In this document: piece by piece, positions 23,331 through 36,349 of the stretch
How the letters are laid out: each line of letters begins with the position of its first letter
Numbering within the stretch: the stretch's first letter is position 1
Translations under genes and position numbers: made by a program
DNA from: Aspidiotus rigidus
Lineage: Eukaryota > Arthropoda > Insecta > Hemiptera > Diaspididae
Length of the DNA stretch: 64,000 bases
Direction of reading: 5' to 3'
Assembly (NCBI GenBank): GCA_035079385.1
Contig: JAVHKY010000052.1
Location: 3,844,001-3,908,000 of the forward strand
The notes under the pieces: model-generated
What the model saw: only the letters and a program-made list of their open reading frames with translations
What the model was told of the DNA's origin: nothing
Databases searched by the model: none

Positions 23331-23649
23331 ATTTTGTTTTTTCTTATTGGAAGAAGTCTTACTGTATGTCGACGGCCTATTGAAAGAAAGCCGTAACTTT
23401 TTTATTATTATTATTTTTTTTTTTGAAAGTGATATTTTAGTGCCATTTGGCGGTAGAGAAGATGTTTTGAACAAAAAGTATTTTTTACCGTTTGGAGTCA
23501 TAAATGGAGTTACGGTAGTTCCTTAATAGGCAATCGATACATCGGATAATTTGTGGAAAGCCTGCAAAGGCGAATAGAGCCCTTCTCTGTCAATGAACAA
23601 TTCATTCTTTTCTTAGATCAATGATTTATATTTTATCTCTATAAAAATA

Positions 23650-24781
<1,132 letters not shown>

Positions 24782-27700
24782 TTTGTAAGGGTCAATTTAA
24801 GTTTATGACTTTTATTTGTTGTGAAATTCTTTCCTTAAATCAATGATTTTTCATCTTACTTCCACAAAAGTATAAATGAGGCGTCAATTTACATTCAGGA
24901 TTTTCATTTGATTTGAAATTATTTTTTCGCAGGCACCTAATATTTCTACGGTTTTTAAATTGCGTGATTTTTTAAATTTGATGTGAATTTATTAAATAGA
25001 CGTGAAAAGTATTCACTCCATATGATAACATATTCTTTTGACGGGCATTGTTATTTTCATCCGCGGGCGATTAAACCACACACGTTTTTGTTTAAAAGAA
25101 AAAAAAAAAACGTTTTTTCAGAGTATGGAATCTATAAAAATGTGATGCGCTCTGCGATATTGGGTATTAAGTCGGAAAAGTGAGTCGACTTGGAAATGGT
25201 CTTAAAATGTTTTTCTGACTCAGAGGAACATTTTAAGACCATTTCCAAGTCGACTCACTTTTCCGACTTAATACCCAATATCGCAGAGCGCATCACAAAT
25301 ATTCAATAAAAAAATCATTTTTCGCGTTGCATTTTCTTTAGGGGCCGAGGAGGTGGAAAGGGGTACCCTTCTGCCCCAAAGAAATATTATAAATTATAAA
25401 TACAAGTGGGTGAAAAGTAGGTTTGAACAAAGGGAAACGTTTCCCGTCACTTGCGTTTCACTCATGACGGAAACGCAACGAGTTGAAACACTACTTGACC
25501 CGCGAGTTCAATACGGCCTTTTTTTCACTAGTGAGTAAAACTCGGCTGTCGAATGAGGAATATTCAAGTTGGGATCGGTATATTCATGTATGTAATAACA
25601 TATTTTTGATAATATTCAGTAAAGAACCCTATAATGTTCACATTTTTTTCACATATATTTATAAATTGTGATTTGAAGGCCAAATTTCGCACTTAAACCT
25701 CGTCTGGCACTATGAATCCGGCCTATCAGGTCTGCCAGACTGATTGATTCTTAAAGCGTACGTCGAATACTACAATTTGACACAAATTCCAGCTATAAAT
25801 AATTTTTGGCCATTTGAGGCTAACGCCATTTTCATCTCCGGCCACTAGACTTCAACGACGTAATTCCTCATACAAAATACTCAAGAAATAAGTGTACGGT
25901 AACTTTATGTCCCTCCAATCAAAAAACTTGCAGTGAGCTCCCAATCTATAAGCAGAGCTGATAACAGATTACTTTCTTAACTGTCGTAGCTTCATACTTT
26001 TAATTTTCAGTGACATGTCAACACACACGCTAATATGTAACACATAAATTCAATTGTTCTGTTCGGTTATAATACTCGTATCGTCTTGAGTTAAGTCGTA
26101 ATCGAAGAGGGAGGAATATGTATGTACACATCACTACGGTGATACGAGCGGATAGATGAATGTACACACGGATGAATAAAAATAAAAATGAGAGGAAGAA
26201 AAAACGCGAACGCCTAAATGAATACAACGAGCTATATCTGTCAGTAATACGGAAAGTATCGTAAAACATATTTTATGATTTAATCATCCGTATTATCCGT
26301 TTAGGTAGAGTAGTTTATAAAAAAAGAGAGATAGGGCGAGAGGGAGAGAGAACGCAAGAAAACATTGGAAAATAATGAAAAGGCAGTAAGAAGAATGAGC
26401 TACAAATAAAATGAAATGAGAAAATTTACCGACATAAATGTCTTTATTTTCGGTTTAAAATACTGTAACACCATCTGTGTACTAATAAAACACCCAATAT
26501 TAAGGCCCATATTTCTGTCCCATAAAAACTAATACACCCAAGTTACTATCCGAGATTATTTTTGTCGCGAGGCTTATATATAGGATCACATTCGTGCATC
26601 ATGAAAATTTTATCAAACAAAAACTATCGCTATTATAACATAAAACTCGATAATATTTACTTTGAGATAATATATAATTTTATGTAGCTGAGCACAACAC
26701 GACGAATGCAGCGAAAGAAAAAGGAATACCAAGTGAGAGAGAGAAAGAAAAAAAAACGAAAGGAAACACCGTCACGTAACCAAGATTATACGAATACGGT
26801 AATATCGAATAAAACTCTGGTTATAAAGAGAAGGATTGATGAAAATTATGCGCGTTTTCTTGTATAATAGTGAAATAGGTACCCTCCTATATATGTTTTC
26901 TTTCAATTTTCGGTTCGGCTGCGAAAGATTCGAACATAACATTTTACGACCAAAGAAGTCCCTTCAACATGACAAAACAAAAGCGTACTCACCTACACGT
27001 ATTTAATGGTGCTGTCTTCTCCTTACATACCCTACTAACATTTCCACCTTGAGTTACGATCGGCATCTCGATCTTAATATACGTTAAGTGCGTTCCCTCA
27101 AACAGAAAAGAGAAACAGATAGAAGCTCAGAATCTCAGAGGTTAAAAAGTTCCTATTATCACGCTTATCACCATCAGCCCATTAAACAACTCCATTTAAG
27201 AAGAAACTATTCTTCGATATAAGAACGTTTTATAGTTTGTTTGTTCAACGTAGATTGGTGAGGAGGTACTATATTCCGTGGTCATTATACTTTATATGCA
27301 TTGACCACTCCGGAAGGATAAAGCGCTACTATTACTTCACAGATTTTAGAAGATTTCCAAAATAAATGACAACGTTACTCGCGCACATTATTGGTACTTT
27401 TGTTCCAAAAAATTCTTCCAAAGATGATAATTTTTTCCGCAACGTTGATTCCCCTTCGAATATTGAAGAATGAAAGTTAATAGAGGTTATACGGCATCGT
27501 TCACTCGTCGAAACGGTCAAAATCAGACAACCAACCTCACTAAGACATAATTCTCGCGTATAGTCGAGATTTTGTTTACAAAGCGAATACAGTCCAGGAA
27601 AATTAGCTTTTTCGCTGACAATAAATCGGGAAAAGATGTAATTCGGCATGATGGTCAATTATCGTGTCCTAATAAACCCTTTGAAACTTCCCACTTTCCT

Positions 27701-29415
27701 GATGTACGTGTCACCCGCCACAATGTAATAACTGCCTCCCTCGAAAGTTTTTTTCCCCCTAGCATTTTTTGATAGTCTGACATAATTTAAAAAAAAAATT
27801 GTATAATATGGAGCATTACCCTGAGAATTTACATTCCAGCATAATTTCGAGTCCGTTTTCTCTACAGAATGGTCAGATACCTATTGAATTTCACGTGTGT
27901 ATCGATTTAAAAGAATAGAAGTATGAAAAATCAAGAATGATTGCGTATAATTTTTGTGCAACAAGAAAGGTTTTACTTTGCATCTGTGCAGCGCTCATTC
28001 GACCGAAATTTTGCATGGAGTATTGAAATATTTTGAAGCAGTTTCCATTCATTGCCATTTCTTTTTTTCTCAATCCCTGCGATTCCTTTATCACTCACGT
28101 TCCCTATAACATTTCTCCTCAGTTTTAGATCACAGAAAAAATATTTTTACATTTTTCATATCCTCCCTAAAGCCTACCTCATAGTTTGAAAAATTGTGCG
28201 TCGACTCCCCTTCCCACCCCCTTCCTTTCTTATCTATATGATTCCTTGTGAATGCTGACACTAATCACCTTCCTTCTCCAGAGATTCGCGGCACTTTCCT
28301 ATAGGCTTCGTTGTGCGTTTGAAACAGCCCAAGATGGAGCGATACACTTTGCTATACTGAGCCTCGGCTTGTTTTGAGGTTGTAGAGAGCTTTTTAGCCT
28401 AACATAAGTATACTAAATTCACACTGAGCTAAGAGTGAACCCCGCAAGCCACTCAACTTAATGGTCTATTCACCACTCAGCCTATGATACAGCACCATAC
28501 TGGACGTATACTAATTGCTAAGCAGGGAGGCGATTGAGCAGAACTAGTCACTCAGTCCAATGTACAGTAACTCGCATTACCTTAAGCCAACGATTACAAC
28601 CCCGTCAACTACTTAGTCTAAGGTACAACCGGAGACCCTCAATATTATGTGCTTCACTGTCCTAAAAGAGACAATCATGAAACATAGTCTCTGTTTTTTG
28701 CTAGTGGAAAATCTTGTGTTTAAAGTTCGGTTGTATTCTGCATATTTATTGTTCACTTATTATCGAAAAAATTCTAAGGAATTGAACGTGCTATTTAACT
28801 ACACTCCCTAGACCTCACTATTTCAAAATCACTAGCTGCTGTACGTCAGTCTCAATATTCTGGAGCGTTACTGTAGACGAAACAATCTAGCAAGTGAGCC
28901 AGGGTGTAATAACTACTTCTAACTACCGTGAACATGTGTTTGGCACGCAACAGACCAGCGCAGCTGTCGCTTACCTTCCAAAGAATTAAAAATGAATTAA
29001 AATAGAGGCGATCGTGTTTACAATCACACATTTTATATTCTCGCATGCTAAACGCTGTTCAATCTCGGAAAAATCGCGATACAAACAGAAGAAGGAAAAT
29101 ATCCCGTTTTTTGTATAAGACAAGTTGGAGCCACCTTTGATCGCGAAAATGTTTTTTCTAGCCCAATTTAATGTTCTGTAGGAGAAGCAGTTATTTTAAG
29201 CGTCGAACGTCCTTCGTCCACTATCCATCTGGAAAATTGTATTTCCAAGAGAGATGATTAAAGGTTAATTTAAGCCTTTTTGAAACGTTAAAAGTCATCG
29301 GTGAATCATCAATTTTTAAAGACAAATAAAAAGTTTAAAAACGGCGATTCGTTTAAAACGTCAATATAATATCGTCTTATTGACGTGTTTCACCCCAAGA
29401 GCTATCAACTTGAAA
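24782..29415. other. No gene supported; contains one perfect palindrome
   Basis: Apart from the palindrome at 25141-25297, I see only AT-rich DNA with short unrecognised frames. Around 28290-28650 a loosely repeated phrase (CACTCAGCCTATGATACAGC, CACTCAGTCCAATGTACAG, TACTTAGTCTAAGGTACAA) recurs at 60-80-base spacing. It is too degenerate to call with confidence. Confidence 0.5.
25141..25297. repeat. Perfect 71-bp palindrome with a 15-base loop
   Basis: 25141-25211 and 25227-25297 are exact reverse complements. The arm starts TGTGATGCGCTCTGCGATAT and includes GTGAGTCGACTTGG. The spacer is TTTCTGACTCAGAGG. No coding content or flanking target duplication was seen. A 71-bp perfect arm is either a very recent foldback structure or part of a small foldback transposon. 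Confidence 0.95.
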
Positions 29416-30361
29416 TCTAATATATAAAGCAGAAAGTTTGTCTGTCCTCCTGTCCGTTTATAACTCGAGAACTACTGGGCCGATCGCTTTCAAACTTTCA
29501 GGATATATTGTCCTCATCCCAGAGCAGCACATAGACTCATAAAAATAAAAATTTGACGGGGAGGTGCTGAGTAATTTCAAAAAAGCGCGAAAACAATGAC
29601 TTTTTTCAATATAAAAAAACGTGGTGGTGTAGCTTGCCATGTACGTTAGACCTACGCGCGTTGAGTGGTGCAGTTTCGAGAATTGAATTATTGTGATAAC
29701 TCGAGTATAACTCATTTTTATGAAAAATTGAAGAGAAGAAAAATTGTAGCCCCTGTAATTTCCTTTCGAATGAGCCCGGTTCCAGATTTTTAGGAGGAAA
29801 TTTTGTGACTACAGTATTCGCTGTACTTCCATACTAAGCAAGTTATTTTATTCACAGTTTTAAAAACACCTACATAAAGGATTTTACATCCGGTATCTCA
29901 TACAAGAACCAATGTCTAGACACGGTGCGCACTGCGTATGGGCTAGCGGAAATTACCCTTTTTTTTACCTGTTGTCCGTGTGTTTTCTTAGGGACTGGCA
30001 AAATGTCGATGGATTTGTCTGTATTCTGCTGCGATACAGGCTTCACGCGTTAAGTCAGCTCTCAAGTGAATTAGTGTGTAAAAAATTTAATTTGGTGATT
30101 TTATTTTTGTGCGACTCGGAACTTTGATTTATTTTTATAAGTACAGTCGCAGTTTTTGGTGTCTATTTTCTTATTTTTGAACTGAATAGTTGTGAATTTT
30201 GCAAAACTCTTTCCACTGTTTCTTTTTTAAAAATTCATCTGAATTCCAAGATACCTACAAAACACACATACCTATAAGATACAGATACCTATAAAACACA
30301 GATATCTACTCAACACACAGCTAGCGGTCAGGCGCGCCGGAGGCGCGTCGCCAACCGCTAG
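29416..30361 (+). mobile_element. Non-autonomous Helitron (copy 1)
   Basis: It starts A|TCTAATATATAAAGCAGAAA, followed by GTTTGTCTGTCC and TTATAACTCGAGAACTACTG. It ends CTAGCGGT, a GC-rich hairpin (CGCGCCGGAGGCGCG) and ACCGCTAG|T. CTAGCGGT and ACCGCTAG are themselves complementary, forming a nested terminal stem. The 946-bp interior has no Rep/helicase frame. The 3' region (ACAGATATCTACTCAACACA, then CAGCTAGCGGTCAG) is nearly identical to that of copy 2, so both belong to one family. A C-rich/A-rich repeat of ATACCTA(C/T)AAAACACA lies at 30250-30300. Confidence 0.85.
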
Positions 30362-30369
30362 TAATTATT

Positions 30370-30540
30370 ATAAAGTAGACTTATACTAGTCCAAGAAGGG
30401 GGTTCACTCGCGGGTGCAGAACAAGAACGTGGTACTCTCAGATTAAGCAAAGCAAGTATGACAAAGACGAACTAGTATGCTACCTTATAAAAGATATGAA
30501 ACGTGTTCTTCATTTATTTGGCTACGCCAGAACATTAAAA
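30370..30540. repeat. Fragment of the dispersed 'GAACGAGCGGAGCGAGTG' family
   Basis: It contains ACTTATACTAGTCCAAGAAG, GGGGGTTCACTCG and ATGAAACGTGTTCTTCAT followed by TTTGGCTACGCCAGAAC. The last part matches 23265-23315. It lies between the Helitron end and the direct repeat that bounds the next block. Confidence 0.5.
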
Positions 30541-30619
30541 AAAAAAAAAGGTTGGTTATTTCAACCTTTTTTTTTTTTCGAGGGGGATTCCTCGCAGGAG
30601 TCGAGTTGGTAGTAGACCA

Positions 30620-31020
30620 GGACGTGAAGACAGTGCGCAAGTCGCCCGCCTAGGGAGGGAGACAAGAGGCAGGGCAGTACGTAACCCAATCAGTCTACAA
30701 CCCTTGATTGGACGTGAAGGCCTGCATTGTCAAGGACAAGTGATGGGACAATACGTAACCGAATCAGTCAAGCACCCGATTGCACGTGAAAGCCTATGTT
30801 GTCAATAAATAATAAGGCGATGTGGCGAGAAGTGCAATGCACAGGCATTCCGTAAGCAGCGCGTGTTTGCCGGCTTAGGGAGATGACAAGAAGGGCAGTA
30901 CGTAACCGAATTCCACCACAAAATTGGACGTGAAGGCCTGCGTTGCAGGTAGCCGTATCGCAGTGGCAAAACGTGCAGTGCACTGGCATTACGTTGTCTT
31001 GGTCTGTAAGATGAGTGTCT
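30620..31020. repeat. Tandem repeats with the GGACGTGAAGGCCTGC motif
   Basis: Three units of about 120-150 bp share CAGTACGTAACC, then 25-30 variable bases, then TTGGACGTGAAGGCCTGC. Copies start near 30676, 30748 and 30896. Further copies occur at about 31915 and, in part, 31984. A paired motif AAGTGCAATGCACAGGCATT or CGTGCAGTGCACTGGCATT lies between units. Confidence 0.75.
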
Positions 31021-31039
31021 TGTGTGGCTTACGTGGTTA

Positions 31040-31357
31040 CTTCCATGGTCAGGGCGCGCCCGCAGAGACTTATCGAGTTGATTTATGCACTGGACGGGTC
31101 CCCATCGCACTTCGGCTTCCCTACTAGGGGAAAAAGTGGTTTAGTGGGAAACAATGTTCCGAGGTTCCTCTTTGTCTATGTCCCTGAAGGGAGTAGAGAG
31201 GGGTATGCTTCCATGGTCAGGGGCAGTTCCCGTCGAACTTCAGCGTCATCTTCGAGGTGAAGAAGGTGTAGTTTGGATATCTTCATCTGGTTAGATGAGG
31301 AGTGAGAAAATAAATTATGGTAATAAAGGTAAAGGCCTAAAAGTAAATAGAGTAGTA

Positions 31358-31396
<39 letters not shown>

Positions 31397-31780
31397 GTAT
31401 TTATTACTAATTGGGAATGATGTCCCCAGGCCGTCTAGCGTCTCCTTGTCCCTGGTATGGGTGGTAGAGGAAGAGGGGGTTTGCTTCCGTAGTCAAAAAT
31501 CGCTTCTCCTTATTACACTTCTGCATCGATCTTTGAAAGGACAGATGTGGTTGATAGTACCTTTCTTCAGCTGGTAGCTGAGGGAAAGGTGTGATTTAGT
31601 AGGAATAGTATTCCGAAGGCCTCTCTACTTTCGCTGAAATGGGTAGTGGAGAGGGGTTGCTTCCATGGTCTGAGATCACCTGTACAGGGTTTTCCCATTG
31701 CATTTCGGCATTCGTCTACAGAGGAGAGGTGTAGTTTGATCGGAGCAATGTTCGGAGACTCCTCTACTTGGGGGAGTTTG
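31040..31780. repeat. Degenerate tandem repeats with the GCTTCCATGGTC motif
   Basis: Units of roughly 170-230 bp carry GCTTCCATGGTCAGGG (31040, 31205), GCTTCCGTAGTC (31480) and GCTTCCATGGTC (31650). Each is followed by a CGTCGAACTTC or CATTGCATTTCGG block, a purine-rich AGAGGTGTAGTTTG block and GAATAGTATTCCGAAGGCCTC-like sequence. An AAT microsatellite (31352-31397) interrupts the array. Confidence 0.65.
31352..31397. repeat. (AAT)n microsatellite
   Basis: About 15 AAT units, preceded by GTAGTAGT. Confidence 0.95.
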
Positions 31781-32718
31781 AATAAGATCTGACGTTGGTC
31801 AGATGTATGGGTGTCGAGTTAGGCTAGGTTCAAAAGACTCGCGTGTGGTGCAGCTTGCAGACAAGGACGTGAAGGTTGCGCCACGTGTCCACGTCGGGAA
31901 GTGCGAGGCCGGACAGTATATAACCCGACCCAACCATTGGACGTGAAGGCCTGCGGTAACCTTCAGTGGACATGAGGCATAGGCAGTACGTAACCCCTAT
32001 TGATATTTACGCCGCGAGATGTGGTTTACGCATGCAAGAGAGCATGGACGAAAACAGAGAAGATGGGTCAAAGAAAATTGGTAGGAAACCCGATGCAGTA
32101 CCGCCTGCTGTAGGTGCAGCTACCCTGCCTCAAGTTGACAGCCTTGAAGATAGAAGAGGGAGAGGGAGAGGGATAAGAAAGGTGTGCCTATAGCCCAATC
32201 GAAAAGAGAAGAAAGATAGGATATATTGGTGATCAGTGATGCTAAAGAGTGCGGATGACATACACAGGGAGAAGTCTGTGCGAGCCGTGCTGCTTTGTTA
32301 CTCCCGAGAGAGTGACTCCCCTCAACATACAAGTATGGTAGTAGCTAGACTTAAGGATGCGTCAGTTACTCCTTGCTTCCCACGTAGCAGCGGGGAGGAC
32401 CCTGATTAGCACCCTTCGAGGGGGGAATGACGTCAAGAGTGACATCAGCTGTTGCTGAAGAACAATGACGTACACGGGGAGAGACCCGCGCGAGCCTGTA
32501 CCACTTTTAGTTGACTGTTTTGGAGAGTGACAGTGACTATTTGCCTTTCCGCTTTTCAGCATCTACCGCGTCGCTGTCAATAGCAGTTGCTATCTCTCCC
32601 AGTCGTAAGCCCCCTCGCCGACGTCAAGGCAGTGGCAAGACTTGAAGACACACCAATTCCAAGACACGATTGCGTCCCCGCCAGTGTGCCCCCCTGAGGG
32701 GGTGGTTATTTCAACCTT

Positions 32719-34812
32719 CTTATTTTCCTTATAATTGCTCATAATTTGTTGAAATGTTCTATGCTAATATTTTCAATTTTCAACAGGGAACCTGTTTTTT
32801 TTTTTGAGAAATTTGCCGTGCGCCGTCCGGCGACCCATAGAACAGGTTCTCAGCGTTTCTCGTTCAACACCGTTTTGTTCAAAATGGCTCGCAACGTTCC
32901 AATCATAGGATTCACCATGAAGGAAGCCTCAATTTTTATTCATTTTTTGTCCCGTCACGGGAATGTGAAACAGTCAACTCCAGAGGAGGAGTACAGAGCC
33001 TTCATCGTTGTTCATTAATATGAAATCTAGGGAGAAAATATAGAAGAATATTGAGTGACACATTTTTATTTTTGAGTTATGCAACCGTAAGCAAATTTAA
33101 TAGGGATTTATAAAAGGGAAAAATTCTGTTCCTAGTGATCGTCCGCACTATGTTCCTTTCACTAGAGAACTAGTTGAATATTTGAATAGGGAATAAAAGT
33201 AAATACTTTTCACTGTGGAAGATGAATAGGAAAGCTTGCGCATCATTATTTGCCTTTATCGATCAAATTTCATTCTACTGATTTTACCTAGAGTCGAATC
33301 ATTTGCTTAATGATTAAAATTAAATTGCGGGAATATTTAAAAGTGAACATTCATTGCTATTGCATTCTTCTAATGTGTAACGATTATTCCCCGAACGTCA
33401 CGTTCAAGAAAATATTAAAGAGATTCTCGTACTTGTATACGATCAAATCATCCCTTTAATGAGAGTACATTTCTTCTAACAATGGTCTACAGATGGCTGG
33501 TTTTCTTTTTCTTCCTTCTGTTTCACAAATTTTGTCTTCTCTCTCGTTGTCTTCCCTTGAGTTCATAATTGCTCGTAAATTGCTTTAAAGTAGTAAAATC
33601 ACTCTTACGCTATTAAAAGTACGGTACGGTATAAGTTTTTGTTTTTGATGCACCACAGACTAGCAATAATAGACGACAGACAGAAGAAATTCCGGTCGTA
33701 AATAACGCCCAGTGCTACTTATAATACTATTTTATAGTGAATAAATATTAAACTACATCAGTAAGTGCGTCGCCTAGGTATATCATCTCCACATACGGAA
33801 CAAATTTAAATCAACGTCATCGTCATTATACGTCCGGGTTCTGCTCAATGAGAATCACCTGCGCTTGAAGATTTTCCCACAGTACGAAAATTTTCCTCGT
33901 CTGCGTTTAATCACTTTCTTGCGCATAAATAACCGACATTACTATCAACAGGGTAAACTTATTTAATTTTGTGTACGTGTGTAGACAGAAAAGTTTACGA
34001 AGTATACGAGTAATGTCGAAGATATTCTATAATTATGAGAAAGATGGCCCGGAGAGAGCGCACGAACCCAACGTGTCATGTCTCTGGCACCTTTAAGGTC
34101 TAGAACAGAGGTACCTCTCTACGAGACAATGGCTTTCCTCCTTCTGCGCACAATTTCGCAAACACCAATGTTAATAGTGACTATTTATTGGATATTACAC
34201 CAGCAAAAGAAGAATATATTTGTACGTGCGTTTGTAGATTAGATAAGTCATGTGGTAGGCTTCTGCATTTAGGTCCATTACTGGTCAGTATCTCTAGTGT
34301 AGTAGCTCGGTCAGTTTTTGGTATTAGTCTGATGAAGACTGTTACTCGACAGCTGTAGACTCTTCTTATACGAGGTACAGGCTGTGGAGTATTATGATAA
34401 ACAAAATCTGAGTAGTAGTAATACAGTAAACAATCGTCGCGAGTAAAGCGGTAGTAGCGCCGATGAAGTAACTGGATTTGAAGGAAAGATTCTCATTTCT
34501 TAGGCGTACTACCAACAGAAAACGCGAGACACCGCGAGTTGACTACGCTTACATAGATTCAAAAGAGAAACGAATTGCGAATAATTCTAGCCTATCGTTT
34601 CATCTTTCTGGTGCCGCTTTATGCAGCTTTGTATTTCAGTTTCTATTTCATGCTTGTTAATGGTTCACGCCGAAAGCGCTCGCGCATTTACTTTATAATT
34701 TTGAAATGATAAGCTATCTTAGCTGGCGTGAAATCAAACAGAGACGTATATCCTCCATCTGATGTGCGACGTTCAGTCTAAACCGCATTGACTACTAGAG
34801 ATTATACCTCTT
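32719..34812. other. No gene supported; small dispersed-repeat fragment near the start
   Basis: 32785-32890 carries AACAGGGAACCTGTTT, GCCGTGCGCCGTCCGGCG and AACAGGTTCTCAGCGTTTC, the terminal phrases of the repeat family at 57.6 kb. An ATG at 32884 opens a 45-codon frame (MARNVPIIGFTMK...) with no recognised relative. The remainder to 34812 is AT-rich without recognisable features. Confidence 0.5.
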
Positions 34813-35193
34813 CTGCCGTACAAAGTTGAATTGACGTATATGCGAAAACAAGGATCACGGAAAAGTATCAAAAAGAATATAAAAATGTATTCAAAAGATA
34901 TTAAGATCGCATAAATTGCTCACTCATAGCAATTTTCAACGCAGAATTCGATGGTTATAATAATTTTCTTCAATAAGTGCTCAATCTTCAGATACGGTAC
35001 ACTTTTCACCTCGCGATGCATATACGTCCAAAAAAGGGACGTATATGCACTGATATGCAATCGACTGTGATAGTAGTGGTGTGTGAATACGAAGCTTCGT
35101 TACCAACACACATATAGCCACTTGATCCGAACGCCTCGTCTCGGTGATCGTTGTTTTCGCATATACATACGTCAATTTAACTTTGTACGGCAG
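34813..35193. repeat. Small inverted-repeat element, about 380 bp
   Basis: 34813-34858 (CTGCCGTACAAAGTTGAATT, then ATATGCGAAAAC and GGATCAC) is mirrored at 35144-35193 with one 4-base indel and a few substitutions. Inside, 35017-35049 is a perfect 13-bp hairpin (TGCATATACGTCC against GGACGTATATGCA). It abuts the truncated end of the R1-like fragment, so it either inserted there or caused the truncation. Confidence 0.65.
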
Positions 35194-35204
35194 TCTTCCT
35201 TTCG

Positions 35205-36100
35205 AATAGCTTTGAAGTCGATTGGCTATCCTTCTTTCCAGGAGTTTCCCAACAATGTCCAGCAGACAAAGTGATCGATAAGAGGAGGACAGGCCAGATG
35301 GTTTATCCTCCTTATCAATTAACGCCAGCCTGGCTTTCTTCCACCGTACAGGGAACAGTCCCCAGTAATCGCCGCATTGAATGGCAGTGCTGGGTCAACT
35401 GAATGTATGGCATTCCAGACTGGATTTGGAATTTTATCCGGGCCCGGAGCCTATTGATTGCTGCACCTACCTCCTCCTTACCTAGAAGAAGATACGATCT
35501 TCCTCTACTGTGGGTACCGTTTCCATTGGTGGTGGCTGCTGTGGAAACAAGTCATCAATGATTTTCCGCCACAACATCCGGCTGCATTCGGCTCATTGGT
35601 ATTAGGCCCTTTGGCTTCTTGAGCACTATTTTATAAATCCTCTCCGCCATTTCGCACAGCTCTTTCCATGCAGCACTCTTGCCGCCTTTTATAGCTTTCT
35701 TCAGCCTCTTAAGAGCTAGCTGGTATTCAGGTACAACCGCCCGCACCTCTTTGCGGCCTCTACTACGCTCGTATATCCGGCGCTGACGATTGCATCCTTT
35801 CCTTAACTCGACAATATTATTGGTCCACCAGTAAACGGCTCTCCTTTCTTCGGTGGACCTTGCCTGGTCACGGCTACATCGCACGTTTTGGTGACAGTCT
35901 TTATCATCCTCTCTGCAGCCACCTCTGCATTTCCTTCTTGCTCTTGTCCTTGGTCCTGTGTGAGAGCAACGTAGCTAGTCTTTGGTCACTATTCAGCTTC
36001 CTGACTGCCCATTTTCGACAATTTTTTTGGAGCAGCGACCTCGGACTCGTTATGCGAACTTGTTCTTATGCCGTTTAGATAGTTCAGAGGTGGCCTTAGT
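35205..36100 (-). pseudogene. R1-clade-like non-LTR retrotransposon fragment
   Basis: On the reverse strand: AEVAAERMIKTVTKTCDVAV, VYWWTNNIVELRKGC, an arginine-rich helix (RIYERSRGRKEVR), AAWKELCEMAER, YKIVLKKPKGL, then PGPDKIPNPVWNAI. After a frame change come VRWKKARLALIDKEDKPSGL and SSYRSLCLLDIVGKLLERRI. This is the stretch between endonuclease and reverse transcriptase of R1-like elements, which are common in insects: the WW(T/N)xxIxxLR linker, PGPD and the SYRPLCLLD motif. The palm motifs A to C are absent; the copy ends near 35205, beside the inverted-repeat element. Frame changes and stops show that it is dead. Confidence 0.8.
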
Positions 36101-36349
36101 TACCCACTTGACTATCCGACTAAGATTGGTGAGCACCGGCGTAATAGAGCCGGGCGCTCATATTTTTGAACTCGCAACTTTGACTGCGAGTGCCGATGCG
36201 ACGCCACCAACACAAAAATTCCTAAGAACGGTAGAGCTTTCTTACATATATTATATCCTCCCGATACAAGAAATTAAATTGAAAATTTGCTATTTGTAAG
36301 TTTGCTTACCTTGTCTTTGACTAGATTCATAATTCCATCATGTTTGAAA

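Larger units (their letters stand above)
30553..32718 (-). mobile_element. Candidate retroposed block, GC-rich and repeat-built, between 16-bp direct repeats
   Basis: TGGTTATTTCAACCTT occurs at 30553-30568 and again at 32703-32718. Immediately inside the left copy is a T-run then CGAGGGGG, which on the reverse strand is a sequence ending in an A-tail. Inside the right copy is CCTGAGGGGG. Long direct repeats plus an A-tail are the signature of target-primed retrotransposition. The interior (about 2.13 kb) is clearly more GC-rich than its surroundings and is made of degenerate tandem repeats. It has no reverse transcriptase or other recognised gene. It could be a non-autonomous retroposon, the untranslated region of an R1-like element, or a processed non-coding transcript. 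Confidence 0.5.

Noticed and set aside
30541..30569. Hairpin AAGGTTG...CAACCTT with A- and T-runs as a transcription terminator
   Set aside because: Bacterial-type terminators are not meaningful here. The sequence is better explained as a target duplication beside an A-tail.
31966..32193. 75-codon forward frame inside the GC-rich block
   Set aside because: It has a charged, plausible peptide, but it lies on the strand opposite the presumed retroposed transcript and matches nothing I know.
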